A DNA stretch of 64,000 nt from Jejuia sp040720935 (GTDB taxonomy: Bacteria; Bacteroidota; Bacteroidia; Flavobacteriales; Flavobacteriaceae), in contig NZ_JBFDAE010000005.1 in NCBI RefSeq assembly GCF_040720935.1, forward strand, positions 62,001-126,000, given 5' to 3'. Positions 18,474 through 27,867 of the stretch are shown one piece after another. The notes under the pieces were generated by a model. It did not search any database, was not told where the DNA came from, and saw nothing but the letters and a program-made list of their open reading frames with translations. The translations under genes were made by a program, and so were the position numbers. Positions within the stretch are counted from its first letter, which is position 1. Each line of letters starts with the position of its first letter.

Positions 18474-18493
18474 ATTCCTGCGGAGGCAGGAAT
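18474..18493 (+). repeat. Short palindromic intergenic repeat
   Basis: ATTCCTGC GGAG GCAGGAAT is a perfect 8-bp inverted repeat 11 bases before the lspA ATG. Sequences of the ATTCCTGCG...GCAGGAAT type are dispersed repeats in many bacteria. It could also influence lspA translation, because it sits in the mRNA leader if transcription starts upstream. Confidence 0.5.
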
Positions 18494-18504
18494 CCATAAA
18501 ATAA

Positions 18505-19128
18505 ATGTCTCTAAAAAAATCCATTCTTTTAATCACTGTCATTCTACTTATAGACCAAATAAGTAAGATATATGTTAAAACCCATTTTGTGCTTCACGAT
18601 AGTGTTGAAGTTTTTAGTTGGTTTAAAATTTACTTTATTGAAAATGAAGGAATGGCTTGGGGCACCAGAATTAGTGATTTCGTATCTTTTATATCCGATA
18701 GAACAGCAAAAACTTTTTTAACCTCATTTAGGGTTATTGCCATTTTTGGGATTGGCTATTGGTTATATAGTGCAATAAAGAAGCGGAGTTCTAAAATACT
18801 AATTTCGGCAATTGCCTTGATTTTTGCAGGCGCGTTGGGTAATATCATCGACTCAGTGTTTTATGGTGTAATTTTTAATGATAGTCATGCCCAAATAGCC
18901 ACATTTTTACCTAAAGAAGGGGGCTACGACACGTTGCTGCACGGTAAAGTGGTAGATATGTTATACTTTCCTTTATATAAAGGCTATTTACCCGAATGGT
19001 TACCCTTTTATGGCGGTAAATTCTTCACGTTTTTCGAACCTGTTTTTAATATTGCCGATATGGCGATAAGCACAGGCTTTATGATGCTCATTGTGTTTAA
19101 TAAGCGGGCTTTTTCTAAAAAGCGTTAA
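18505..19128 (+). CDS. lspA: Lipoprotein signal peptidase (signal peptidase II)
   Basis: Inner-membrane aspartyl protease that removes lipoprotein signal peptides; this window codes several lipoprotein substrates. The catalytic aspartates are in GNIIDSVFYG (NxxD) and FNIADMAIS (FNxAD), and IENEGMAWG matches the conserved N-rich segment. At 207 aa it is longer than E. coli LspA because of an extra loop between the two aspartates (HAQIATFLPKEGGYDTLLHG and following), usual in Bacteroidota. Four membrane segments are visible. Confidence 0.95.
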   Translation: MSLKKSILLITVILLIDQISKIYVKTHFVLHDSVEVFSWFKIYFIENEGMAWGTRISDFVSFISDRTAKTFLTSFRVIAIFGIGYWLYSAIKKRSSKILISAIALIFAGALGNIIDSVFYGVIFNDSHAQIATFLPKEGGYDTLLHGKVVDMLYFPLYKGYLPEWLPFYGGKFFTFFEPVFNIADMAISTGFMMLIVFNKRAFSKKR

Positions 19129-19220
19129 TTTTTAATACTTCCTAAGTACGCAATTACTACGCAAAACGTATTATCAAATGTTAAAATCCGTTTATTTTAT
19201 TTAAAATATACATATTTTTT

Positions 19221-19228
19221 TATTTTTG
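19221..19228 (+). promoter_or_regulatory. Candidate -7 box for the large surface-protein gene
   Basis: TATTTTTG fits TAnnTTTG, about 97 bases ahead of the chosen ATG at 19325. The surrounding T-rich tract makes a chance match fairly likely, and no clear -33 TTG is present. Confidence 0.3.
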
Positions 19229-19324
19229 ACGTTAAGTTGCACGAAAATAACGATTAAAAACAAAAGATGCCATTCTAAAGCCCTCAATACAGACTGGTAT
19301 TTTCTTTCAAATATGATTTACGAA

Positions 19325-22300
19325 ATGAAGAAAGCCTACTTATGTCTTTTTAGATGCTTTACCGTAATCTTTTTCTGCGTAATAATCCTTTTTTGCCCAA
19401 GTAAAGCCATTTCACAATGTAGTCCCACTGGAATGGTGTCATGGGACACTTTTGCGATGGAAAATGTTACCACTGCAGGAGACAATTCTCCAACGGAAAT
19501 AAACTATAATGATCCAGGCGACAATACATCAAATGCCGAAATGTACACCGACAATACAGGTCTAATAGTAGAAATGACGGCAGGTGGCACCTATAATTGG
19601 TCAATAACGCATCTTAAAGAAACTTGGGGGAATTTAAGAGTAAGAATGTGGATAGATTATGGAAGTGGCACATTTACTCAAGTATATGATGATCCAGGGT
19701 ATAGTTACAATGGTGCAGCGTCTCAAGTTAGTACAGGAAGCTTTACTATAGCAGGAGGGGTATCGGGTCTGGCAACGTTGAGAATTGCTACTCATTACTG
19801 TTCGGGATGTGGCGGTGGAAGTTCATTGCCTGCCGATGGTTGTAGTTTTGCTCAACGTGCTGAAGTTCATGATTACACCATAGATTTTGGCGCACCATTA
19901 GATCCAGTACCCAATAATGACAATTTAACAGTTGTTAAAAATAGTACAGCAGGAGCGTCTAACCAAATAGACGTGAGCGCCAACGATAACATTGGAAGTT
20001 CTGATGGTAGTGATGGAGATGATTATGCCATAAATACCACAGCAACAAACGGAACAGTATCTGAGATTACAGATGGCATATTTGAGTATATTCCAAATAC
20101 CGGTTTTATAGGAAATGATAGTTTTACCTACAATCTTTGTGATGCGAATAATGATTGCGCGACTGCCACGGTAAATGTGTCAGTTATTTTTGGGATTTGT
20201 GTGCCAACAAGTAATTCGTCTGGGACACACTATATTACCAATGTATCATCAACTGGAGAAGTTGCAACGACAATTAATAATACGTCTGGAGACAATGCTG
20301 GTTATGTTGATTTTACAGGGTCTGTAGCCCCAATAACATATTATAAAGGGAGTACTTATCCTATTTCAATTACAGTAAATAACTCTACTGGACAAGCTAT
20401 GGGTTGGACGGTTTATATGGATTTAAATGGTGATGCCGATTTTAATGATGTAGGTGAAATGCTTTATGATACTGGAGGTACAGAGGCAATTCCTTTTGCA
20501 ACTCAAAATATTACAATCCCAACTTCGGCTATAAATGGGAACACAGCACTAAGAGTAGGCACAAGAAGATTTGATTCCTCAGACGAACCTTGTGGAAATT
20601 CAGGCGGACAACCAGAAGAATTTGAAGATTATTTAGTGAATTTACAAATAGACCCTGCAAGTCCAACTGAAATAGATATTACTGGAAACGGAAACAATAT
20701 TATTGATGGGTCAGCTACGGCAAATATCAACAATAACACAGATTTTGGTGTATATGATATTTATACCCCAACTCCATTAGAAAGAATATTTACAATTACA
20801 AACAATGGAGGGGCAACTTTAAACTTATCGGGAGTTCCAATAGTAGCAATTAGCGGAAGTCCAGATTTTTCCATAGCAGTACAACCAGTAACTACAGCAG
20901 TACTTTCGGGAAATTCAGTAACTTTTACGATAGCCTTTAGTCCTACAGCACCTATTATTGGAACTAGAACAGCTACGGTTTCAATTGCCAGTGATGACGC
21001 TGATGAAGATCCTTATACTTTTGTTGTTGAAGGTTTTGGCCAACAAACTTTTCCTGACACGGATAACGATGGCGTTCCAGATAATATTGATTTAGATGAC
21101 GATAATGACGGTCTTTTGGATGTTACCGAACAAGTATCTTGTGTAGCTAACCCCGTTGCAACAACAACAGATGTAGTTTTTTTAAATGAAGATTTTCAAT
21201 CAGGAACAACTAGAGGAACAATCGCTGGAGCTACGTATTGCTTTGAAGATGGTATTGGTTTAGGCTCATGTAATGGTTCAATAAATTTAAATGATGGCTC
21301 ATATACCGTATATTATAAGGCAGCCGATGCAGATGGTACTGACGACACTCCTGTTGGAGAAGTAGCTACATGGGCAGATACTTTTTGGTACCCAGGCGTC
21401 GATCATACACCAGGGGATACAAACGGTAGAATGGCAATGTTTAATGCAGATTACAATCCAGGGGTTTTCTACGAAACTACAATTACGGGTGTAAGTGCTG
21501 GTGTAGATATTACCTATGGTTTTTCAGCTTTAAATTTAGATAGGGCAGATGCTCCCGGAATTGCCTCGAGAGAAAGGCCTTCTGTTTTAATTGAAATTTT
21601 AGACCCTACGGGAACACTTATTGCATCGTCTTCATCAGGGTTAATCCCTCCAACGGCAGATTATGCCACAGGAGATTGGGTAGAAGTAAGCGCAACGTTT
21701 AATACCAACTTTACACAGTTTACAGTTAGGCTGACCAACGAGAATTTAGGTGGTCTTGGAAATGATTTAGCAATCGATGATATTTTTGTTTTGCAGACTT
21801 TATGTGATTTAGATGGCGATGGTGTAGAAGATGCAGTAGATTTAGATAATGACGATGATGGCGTCCCCAACGTGGTAGAATTACAACTTACAGATGATGA
21901 TAAAGATGGTACGGTAAACAACGACGCTGGTGGGTACGCATGGGTAGATGTGAATGGTAATGGCATACAAGATTTATACGATCCCCAAGATGTTTCGGGG
22001 CGTAACCCTGGAGATGTTGGTTTTTCAGGTTCTGTAGGAACTCCAATAGACCTTTCAAACCCAATTTATGATACAGATGGCGATGGTGTCTTGGATTATT
22101 TAGATTTAGATTCTGATAATGATGGTGTTTTTGATGCCGTGGAATATGATAACAGAGGAGATACAGATATCAATGGCGATGGTAATGGCGATGGCTTAGA
22201 CAGAAATATTTTAGATGCGTTTGGTAGCCCAATTTTAAATGATGAATTTGATGGTGATGGTATTTTGGGCCCTGCCGATGCCAATGATAGTGATGTCGAT

Positions 22301-25033
22301 GGTTTAGATCATGGAACGGGTAATGCTTACCCAACACCTCTTGATGACGACGGCGACGGTATCCCTAATTTCAGGGATGTTGATAGTGATGATAACCCTA
22401 ACGATTTTTCTAATGGGAGTGATATTGATAAAACAGAAATCTACGCACATTTAGATGCCGATAACGATGGTGTTTTAGATGATACTGTTGATACAGATGG
22501 TGATGGTATCCTAGATATTTTTGATACCGATAATACCCTTTTTGGCTCTCCAAGAGATTTAGATGCCTCTTACACCTTATTTTTTGACGGTAGAAACGAT
22601 TATGTAGAAGAAGCCTCAGTTATAGATGGATGGACAGATGTAACAGTGATGTCTTGGGTAAAAGTAGAACCGGGATCAACCGGTAAACGCGTGATTGTAG
22701 GTCAAGATGAAATTCAATTATTTATAACAAATGCAGGACATGTTAGTGCATTGGCAGATGGAAATACTTTAACATCTGGTTCAGCAATAGCAGAAGGTAT
22801 TTGGGTACATGTTGCAGCTATCTATGACGATTCAAATGGTGCCTTTACGTTATATATTAATGGCGAACAAGATGCAACATCTGCAACATCTGGTGCTTTA
22901 CCAGCTGATGTCTCTAGTTTCACAATAGGAAGAACTCCAGATACCGATAGTGATTATTTTCAAGGTCAAATAGATGAAGTAAGAGTCTTTACAAAAGCTT
23001 TAACCGAACTTGAATTGCAAAGAATGGTCTATCAAGAATTAACATCTGCCGAACGTGGTGCTATAATTCCAGTAGATATTTCAGGAGTTTTAGCTGGAAC
23101 ATTATCCAGATATTATAAAATGGATACCTATACAAATGATATTACAGGAAACGGTGCCTCAGGAGGAAAAATGTATAATATCAAGGACATTTATTTTCAA
23201 ACCGCACCACTTCCTTATGAAACAACAGCAAATGGGGCATGGTCAAATAACGCAACATGGCTACATGGTAATGTTTGGGATATTGGTAGCGGTTCTAGTA
23301 ACAAAAACTGGTCTATCGTACATATTAAACATAATACTACCGCAGCAACTAGCCACGGGACAGCAGGTTTATTTGTAGATCCTGGCGTTGAACTAGAAAT
23401 TAATGGCGGTTCAGAATTACAAAATTCATGGTACCTAAGTTTAGGTGGTACAATAGATTTACAAGGCGAATCTCAATTAATACAAACGCAAACCAGTGCT
23501 CTAGTTGGTACTGGTACTTTAGAAAGAGACCAACAAGGAACTGTAGATTTGTATCGTTATAATTATTGGTCATCGCCAGTACATTCAAGCAATCCAGATT
23601 CAGATATTGATGGTAATGAAACTTATACTGTTGGGTCTGTTTTAAATGATGGAAAAGACCCAGATAACCCGCAAGCTATCGATTTTTTAGGAGGTGTAAA
23701 TATAGATGGTGACGGTAATGCTACTCCAAATATTGAAATAGCAGATTTCTGGATATGGAGATTTAATAATACTAGCGATGATTATTCTGAATGGCAGCAA
23801 ATAAGAAGTGGAGGTAATTTATTAGTTGGAGAAGGCTTTACAATGAAGGGTCCTGGGCCTGGCCCTGATGCAATTGGTAATTATGTATTTATTGGTACAC
23901 CTAATAATGGAGAGATAAATTTACCCACTACAGGAGGAAACGATTATTTAGTAGGAAATCCCTATCCTTCAGCTATTGATGGTTCAGAGTTTTTAAGTGA
24001 TAACCCACATCTGGATGGTACACTCTATTTTTGGGAACATTATGGTGGAGGATCACATAATTTAGGGGAATATCAAGGGGGTTATGGTTTATACAATTAT
24101 TCTGGTGGCGTGCCTCCTATAAATGGTAGTGCCGCAACTCCAGACCCAGATGTAGATCAAACAGGAAGTGGGTCTATAACTCCAAAAAGGTATATACCAG
24201 TAAGTCAAGGATTCTTTGTTGTTGCTAGTTCAAATGGAAATACAAAGTTTGAGAACGATCAACGGATTTTTGTTACGGAAGGCGGAAATTCTTCATTTTT
24301 TAAAAATTCAAATACTAAAAAATCTCAATCCTCCAATATTGAAGATGAAAGACCTAAACTTAGAATAGGTTACAAATCTCCAACGGGTTATAAAAGGCAA
24401 CTTTTAACAACTGTAGATGAAAATGCATCTTTAGGTCATGATTGGGGCTATGAAGGTGCTCTTATAGAAGACAATGCTGAGGATATGTATTGGAAAATAA
24501 GCGATGCTAACTATATCATTCAAGGTATTGGCGAAATAGATCCTGTTACGACGATACTTCCCTTGGGTATAAAAACTAAAAATGAAGGGATTGTTGAGAT
24601 AACACTTGATGCACTTGAAAACGTAGATGACGACACAGAAATCTATTTAAGAGATAAGGATAATAATAGCTATCACAATTTAAGGGACTCCAAATTTATT
24701 GGTACTGCGGTGCAAGGAGTGGATGATGATAGGTTTGAAATTGTGTTTTCATCTCAAGGCCAATTATCCAATCCAGAATTAGAGTTTGAAAACCAAACGG
24801 CGCTCTTTTATGATAATTCTAATAAAGCGTTGGTCATACTTAATCCAACCAACTACAAAATTGACACATTAAAGCTTTTTAATACTTTAGGACAAATTAT
24901 TTCTGAAATTAAGATTGATAGTTCTGAAAGCCGTATTGAAATATCAACCAATATTACAACAGGTGTTTATATTTCAAAAATTATAGCTTTAGACACTAAA
25001 ATTTCTAAAAAACTGATTATAACCAATAAATAG
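19325..25033 (+). CDS. Giant T9SS-secreted multidomain surface protein (GEVED, cadherin-like, TSP3, LamG)
   Basis: I chose the ATG at 19325 (1902 aa) because it places a signal peptide (MKKAYLCLFRCFTVIFFCVI...ISQ) at the N-terminus; an upstream in-frame TTG adds 33 residues of non-signal sequence. Domains in order: a GEVED-like segment (NLRVRMWIDYGSG, AEVHDYTIDFG); a tandem cadherin/Ig-like module (FEYIPNTGFIGNDSFTYNL); a second GEVED (WTVYMDLNGDADFNDVGEM, EEFEDYLVNL); a choice-of-anchor-D/HYDIN-like Ig module (ERIFTITNNGGATLNLSG); acidic TSP3 repeats (DTDNDGVPDNIDLDDDNDG); LamG (LFFDGRNDYVEEASV, GQIDEVRVFTKAL); and a type A T9SS sorting domain ending SKKLIITNK. The C-terminal half is paralogous to the protein at 10164-14384. 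Probably a calcium-stabilised adhesin or polymer-binding protein. Confidence 0.85.
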   Translation: MKKAYLCLFRCFTVIFFCVIILFCPSKAISQCSPTGMVSWDTFAMENVTTAGDNSPTEINYNDPGDNTSNAEMYTDNTGLIVEMTAGGTYNWSITHLKETWGNLRVRMWIDYGSGTFTQVYDDPGYSYNGAASQVSTGSFTIAGGVSGLATLRIATHYCSGCGGGSSLPADGCSFAQRAEVHDYTIDFGAPLDPVPNNDNLTVVKNSTAGASNQIDVSANDNIGSSDGSDGDDYAINTTATNGTVSEITDGIFEYIPNTGFIGNDSFTYNLCDANNDCATATVNVSVIFGICVPTSNSSGTHYITNVSSTGEVATTINNTSGDNAGYVDFTGSVAPITYYKGSTYPISITVNNSTGQAMGWTVYMDLNGDADFNDVGEMLYDTGGTEAIPFATQNITIPTSAINGNTALRVGTRRFDSSDEPCGNSGGQPEEFEDYLVNLQIDPASPTEIDITGNGNNIIDGSATANINNNTDFGVYDIYTPTPLERIFTITNNGGATLNLSGVPIVAISGSPDFSIAVQPVTTAVLSGNSVTFTIAFSPTAPIIGTRTATVSIASDDADEDPYTFVVEGFGQQTFPDTDNDGVPDNIDLDDDNDGLLDVTEQVSCVANPVATTTDVVFLNEDFQSGTTRGTIAGATYCFEDGIGLGSCNGSINLNDGSYTVYYKAADADGTDDTPVGEVATWADTFWYPGVDHTPGDTNGRMAMFNADYNPGVFYETTITGVSAGVDITYGFSALNLDRADAPGIASRERPSVLIEILDPTGTLIASSSSGLIPPTADYATGDWVEVSATFNTNFTQFTVRLTNENLGGLGNDLAIDDIFVLQTLCDLDGDGVEDAVDLDNDDDGVPNVVELQLTDDDKDGTVNNDAGGYAWVDVNGNGIQDLYDPQDVSGRNPGDVGFSGSVGTPIDLSNPIYDTDGDGVLDYLDLDSDNDGVFDAVEYDNRGDTDINGDGNGDGLDRNILDAFGSPILNDEFDGDGILGPADANDSDVDGLDHGTGNAYPTPLDDDGDGIPNFRDVDSDDNPNDFSNGSDIDKTEIYAHLDADNDGVLDDTVDTDGDGILDIFDTDNTLFGSPRDLDASYTLFFDGRNDYVEEASVIDGWTDVTVMSWVKVEPGSTGKRVIVGQDEIQLFITNAGHVSALADGNTLTSGSAIAEGIWVHVAAIYDDSNGAFTLYINGEQDATSATSGALPADVSSFTIGRTPDTDSDYFQGQIDEVRVFTKALTELELQRMVYQELTSAERGAIIPVDISGVLAGTLSRYYKMDTYTNDITGNGASGGKMYNIKDIYFQTAPLPYETTANGAWSNNATWLHGNVWDIGSGSSNKNWSIVHIKHNTTAATSHGTAGLFVDPGVELEINGGSELQNSWYLSLGGTIDLQGESQLIQTQTSALVGTGTLERDQQGTVDLYRYNYWSSPVHSSNPDSDIDGNETYTVGSVLNDGKDPDNPQAIDFLGGVNIDGDGNATPNIEIADFWIWRFNNTSDDYSEWQQIRSGGNLLVGEGFTMKGPGPGPDAIGNYVFIGTPNNGEINLPTTGGNDYLVGNPYPSAIDGSEFLSDNPHLDGTLYFWEHYGGGSHNLGEYQGGYGLYNYSGGVPPINGSAATPDPDVDQTGSGSITPKRYIPVSQGFFVVASSNGNTKFENDQRIFVTEGGNSSFFKNSNTKKSQSSNIEDERPKLRIGYKSPTGYKRQLLTTVDENASLGHDWGYEGALIEDNAEDMYWKISDANYIIQGIGEIDPVTTILPLGIKTKNEGIVEITLDALENVDDDTEIYLRDKDNNSYHNLRDSKFIGTAVQGVDDDRFEIVFSSQGQLSNPELEFENQTALFYDNSNKALVILNPTNYKIDTLKLFNTLGQIISEIKIDSSESRIEISTNITTGVYISKIIALDTKISKKLIITNK

Positions 25034-25045
25034 CAAACCAAGAAA

Positions 25046-27700
25046 ATGATTAAAAAACTACTTTTAACTACCATTATAGCTGTTACCATTAACACGTTTG
25101 GGCAAACGCCAATGACACCCAGTTCCAGTGCCATAACTGCTGGATCTAACTGGACAACAACAAAAATTACAAATGATAATGCACTAAGCTTGCCTTGGGA
25201 AGTTACTTATGGTCCTGATGGGAATTTGTGGATCACAGAACGTTGTGGCGTTGGAAACACTAATCCAGAAAGAGAACTTGGCGGTCAGAAAATAGTACGT
25301 GTGAGTTCTGCAACTTCAACAAACACCCCAACAACTTTAATAGATTTAAGTGCTAAGGTAACACCAGATAAGCAAGGTGGTTTAATGGGTATGGCAATTC
25401 ATCCAGATTTATATACCAATATTAATACTTCAACAAATAATTATGTATTTGTGGCTTACACTTACGATGACGGAGGCAATTTAAAAGCCAGATTAGTAAG
25501 GTTATTGTACAATCATGGCGCCGGTACTTTAACAGAAGACACAAGCTTAGATGCTAACGGAACATTACTCGAAGGGCTTCCTGCAAGTGATGACCATAAT
25601 TCTGGACGACTTAAATTTGGTCCCGACGGTAAATTATATTACACCATTGGAGATCAAGGTGCAAATCAATTTGGAAATTCATGTAACCCAATAGTGTCTC
25701 AAAATTTACCAACTTCTACTACAGATTATGATAATTACCCTGGTAAAACATTGCGTTTAGAGATAGATGGATCTATACCTAGTGGTAACCCAATGCTGGC
25801 TGGTGTGAAAAGTCACGTTTACACTTATGGACACAGAAATCCTCAAGGTCTGGTTTTTGCACAAGACGGGACATTGTATAGTTCTGAACATGGTCCAAAA
25901 ACTGACGATGAACTTAACAGAATTATAGCCGGACAGAATTATGGTTGGCCACAAATTGCTGGTTTTTATGATAATAAGGCTTATAACTACAGAAATGAAT
26001 CTACGTTTCCAAGTTGTACTGGTAGTCCAACATCTGAAGAGGCTACAGAATATGAATCTTATCCTTTGCCAGGAGGCCCTCCTGCTAATTTCGAAAACCC
26101 AATTGGTACTTACAATAGCACGGTAGATGTAGAGCCAACAGGAAACTATTTAACATGGCCTGGAGTTGCTCCCTCAAGTATTGACATTCATGAGGTTGGT
26201 AGCATACCATGTTGGGACAGGTCTTTATTAATACCTACTTTAAAAAGAGGTACTATTTTTAGAGCGAAATTAAATGCAACAGGAGATGATATTGTTGATG
26301 ATTTTTATGAAGAATTCCACTCATCAAACGATCGTTACAGAGATATCGCCATTTCCCCTGATGGTTTAACCATATATGCAGTAACAGATAACACAGGTGG
26401 TACCTCAGGACCATCTTCAACCGGAAGTGTAAGTATCGCAAACCCTGGTGTAATTATTAAAATTGAATATGTTGGGCCAGCGGTTACAGATCCAATTAGT
26501 GCACCTACACTAGATGATATTGTTACATACTGCCCAATAACACTTACTGCACCAACGGTACTTTCAAATGCAAGTGATTGTCAAGACATTGTTGGTACAA
26601 CAACAGATTCTATTACTTACAGTTCAGGTTCGCATGTGGTTACTTGGTCTTTTGATGATAATGGCACTATTGTAACTGCAAATCAAAATGTAACAGTTAA
26701 TGCATTACAGGCACCTACAAATGTTTCGGCAAACCCAGACACTACAACTGCCGAAATATCTTGGGATGCTATAGATAATGTGTCTTTTGAAGTTAGATAT
26801 AGAGCGCAAGGTGCTTCAACTTGGTTAATGGATACAACTTCAAGTAGTAGTATAACATTAACAGGTTTAGCACTTTCTACTACTTATGAATATCAAGTGA
26901 GGAGTGATTGTGGGGCTTCTCAATCTAGTTATACTGCACTTGATACTTTTACAACAAATGCTTTATCTTATTGTAGCGCATTTGGTTTAACCAGAGGACA
27001 TATTAGTAATGTTGCAATATTTGGAGAAAGTGGAACATCAATAATTAATGGCTCATCAGGAAATACAGATTATACAGATTTTACAGCGGTAACCCCTGTA
27101 GATTTAAATGCAGATGGATCAACTAGCTATACTTTGAATGTAAGTACTAGCTACAACAATCAATCTGGAGTTGCTGTTTGGATAGATTTAAACCAAGATG
27201 GCGATTTTGATGACTTTGGTGAGAAGGTTTGGAATGAATCTTCTGGAACTACTGGTAATTCCCCAAGAAGTAATTCATTTACAATTCCTCTTTCTGCACT
27301 TAATGGAAATACAAGAATGCGTATTGCATCCAGACAATATTGGACACCTTCTGGACCTTGTGGATTAGTTGTGGGTAACGATAATGACGCCGAGGTTGAG
27401 GATTATACCGTAAATATTGTAAACAATACATTGTCAAATAATACGAACGAAATATCAAGTTTTGTTGTATATCCTAATCCAATTGAGGATAGATTAAACA
27501 TAAAATTACCTCAAGAATATACTGTAAATAACCTTAATGTTGAATTGCACGATATCCAAGGGCGTATTATAAAACGAAAAAGAGTAAACAGTTCCAATAT
27601 CACTATCGATAATCTTAACACATTAAGCAAAGGTGTTTATTTTATCAGGTTTAAAAATTCTAAAGGAGTGATAGGATCTAAGAAATTGATAAAAATGTAG
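25046..27700 (+). CDS. T9SS-secreted PQQ-type sugar dehydrogenase fused to Fn3 and GEVED domains
   Basis: 884 aa, 12 bases after the previous surface-protein gene, so probably co-transcribed. After a signal peptide (MIKKLLLTTIIAVTINTFGQ) comes a six-bladed glucose/sorbosone dehydrogenase propeller, about residues 35-475: LPWEVTYGPDGNLWITER, GGLMGMAIHPDLY, SGRLKFGPDGKLYYTIGDQG, YGHRNPQGLVFAQDGTLYSS and GQNYGWPQIAGF. Then follow an HYR-like Ig segment, an Fn3 domain (APTNVSANPDTTTAEISWDAI), a GEVED domain (VAVWIDLNQDGDFDDFGEKVW), and a type A T9SS sorting domain (FVVYPNPIEDRLNIKLP to KKLIKM). Related soluble enzymes oxidise aldoses using PQQ. Substrate and activity are unproven here. Confidence 0.87.
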   Translation: MIKKLLLTTIIAVTINTFGQTPMTPSSSAITAGSNWTTTKITNDNALSLPWEVTYGPDGNLWITERCGVGNTNPERELGGQKIVRVSSATSTNTPTTLIDLSAKVTPDKQGGLMGMAIHPDLYTNINTSTNNYVFVAYTYDDGGNLKARLVRLLYNHGAGTLTEDTSLDANGTLLEGLPASDDHNSGRLKFGPDGKLYYTIGDQGANQFGNSCNPIVSQNLPTSTTDYDNYPGKTLRLEIDGSIPSGNPMLAGVKSHVYTYGHRNPQGLVFAQDGTLYSSEHGPKTDDELNRIIAGQNYGWPQIAGFYDNKAYNYRNESTFPSCTGSPTSEEATEYESYPLPGGPPANFENPIGTYNSTVDVEPTGNYLTWPGVAPSSIDIHEVGSIPCWDRSLLIPTLKRGTIFRAKLNATGDDIVDDFYEEFHSSNDRYRDIAISPDGLTIYAVTDNTGGTSGPSSTGSVSIANPGVIIKIEYVGPAVTDPISAPTLDDIVTYCPITLTAPTVLSNASDCQDIVGTTTDSITYSSGSHVVTWSFDDNGTIVTANQNVTVNALQAPTNVSANPDTTTAEISWDAIDNVSFEVRYRAQGASTWLMDTTSSSSITLTGLALSTTYEYQVRSDCGASQSSYTALDTFTTNALSYCSAFGLTRGHISNVAIFGESGTSIINGSSGNTDYTDFTAVTPVDLNADGSTSYTLNVSTSYNNQSGVAVWIDLNQDGDFDDFGEKVWNESSGTTGNSPRSNSFTIPLSALNGNTRMRIASRQYWTPSGPCGLVVGNDNDAEVEDYTVNIVNNTLSNNTNEISSFVVYPNPIEDRLNIKLPQEYTVNNLNVELHDIQGRIIKRKRVNSSNITIDNLNTLSKGVYFIRFKNSKGVIGSKKLIKM

Positions 27701-27731
27701 GTTCTAAACCAACTATATCTTAAATTTATTG

Positions 27732-27767
27732 AAAGCATCAGAAAAATAATTTTCTGGTGCTTTTTTT
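27732..27767 (+). terminator. Rho-independent terminator after the sugar-dehydrogenase gene
   Basis: GCATCAGAAAA pairs with TTTTCTGGTGC (one G-U pair) across a short AT loop and is followed by seven T. It lies about 32 bases past the stop and closes the surface-protein transcription unit. Confidence 0.85.
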
Positions 27768-27867
27768 ATAAAACAGTAATTGCAAAAAGTTTTTCCGTAA
27801 GTATCGGATTATGTTTTATGTACTTATTATCTTTAATACCTAAAACTCGTTTTATTCAATATAACTT

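Noticed and set aside
19226..19324. TTG start 33 codons upstream of the giant surface protein
   Set aside because: The added residues are not signal-like, and the TTG overlaps a putative -7 box; the ATG at 19325 begins a proper signal peptide.
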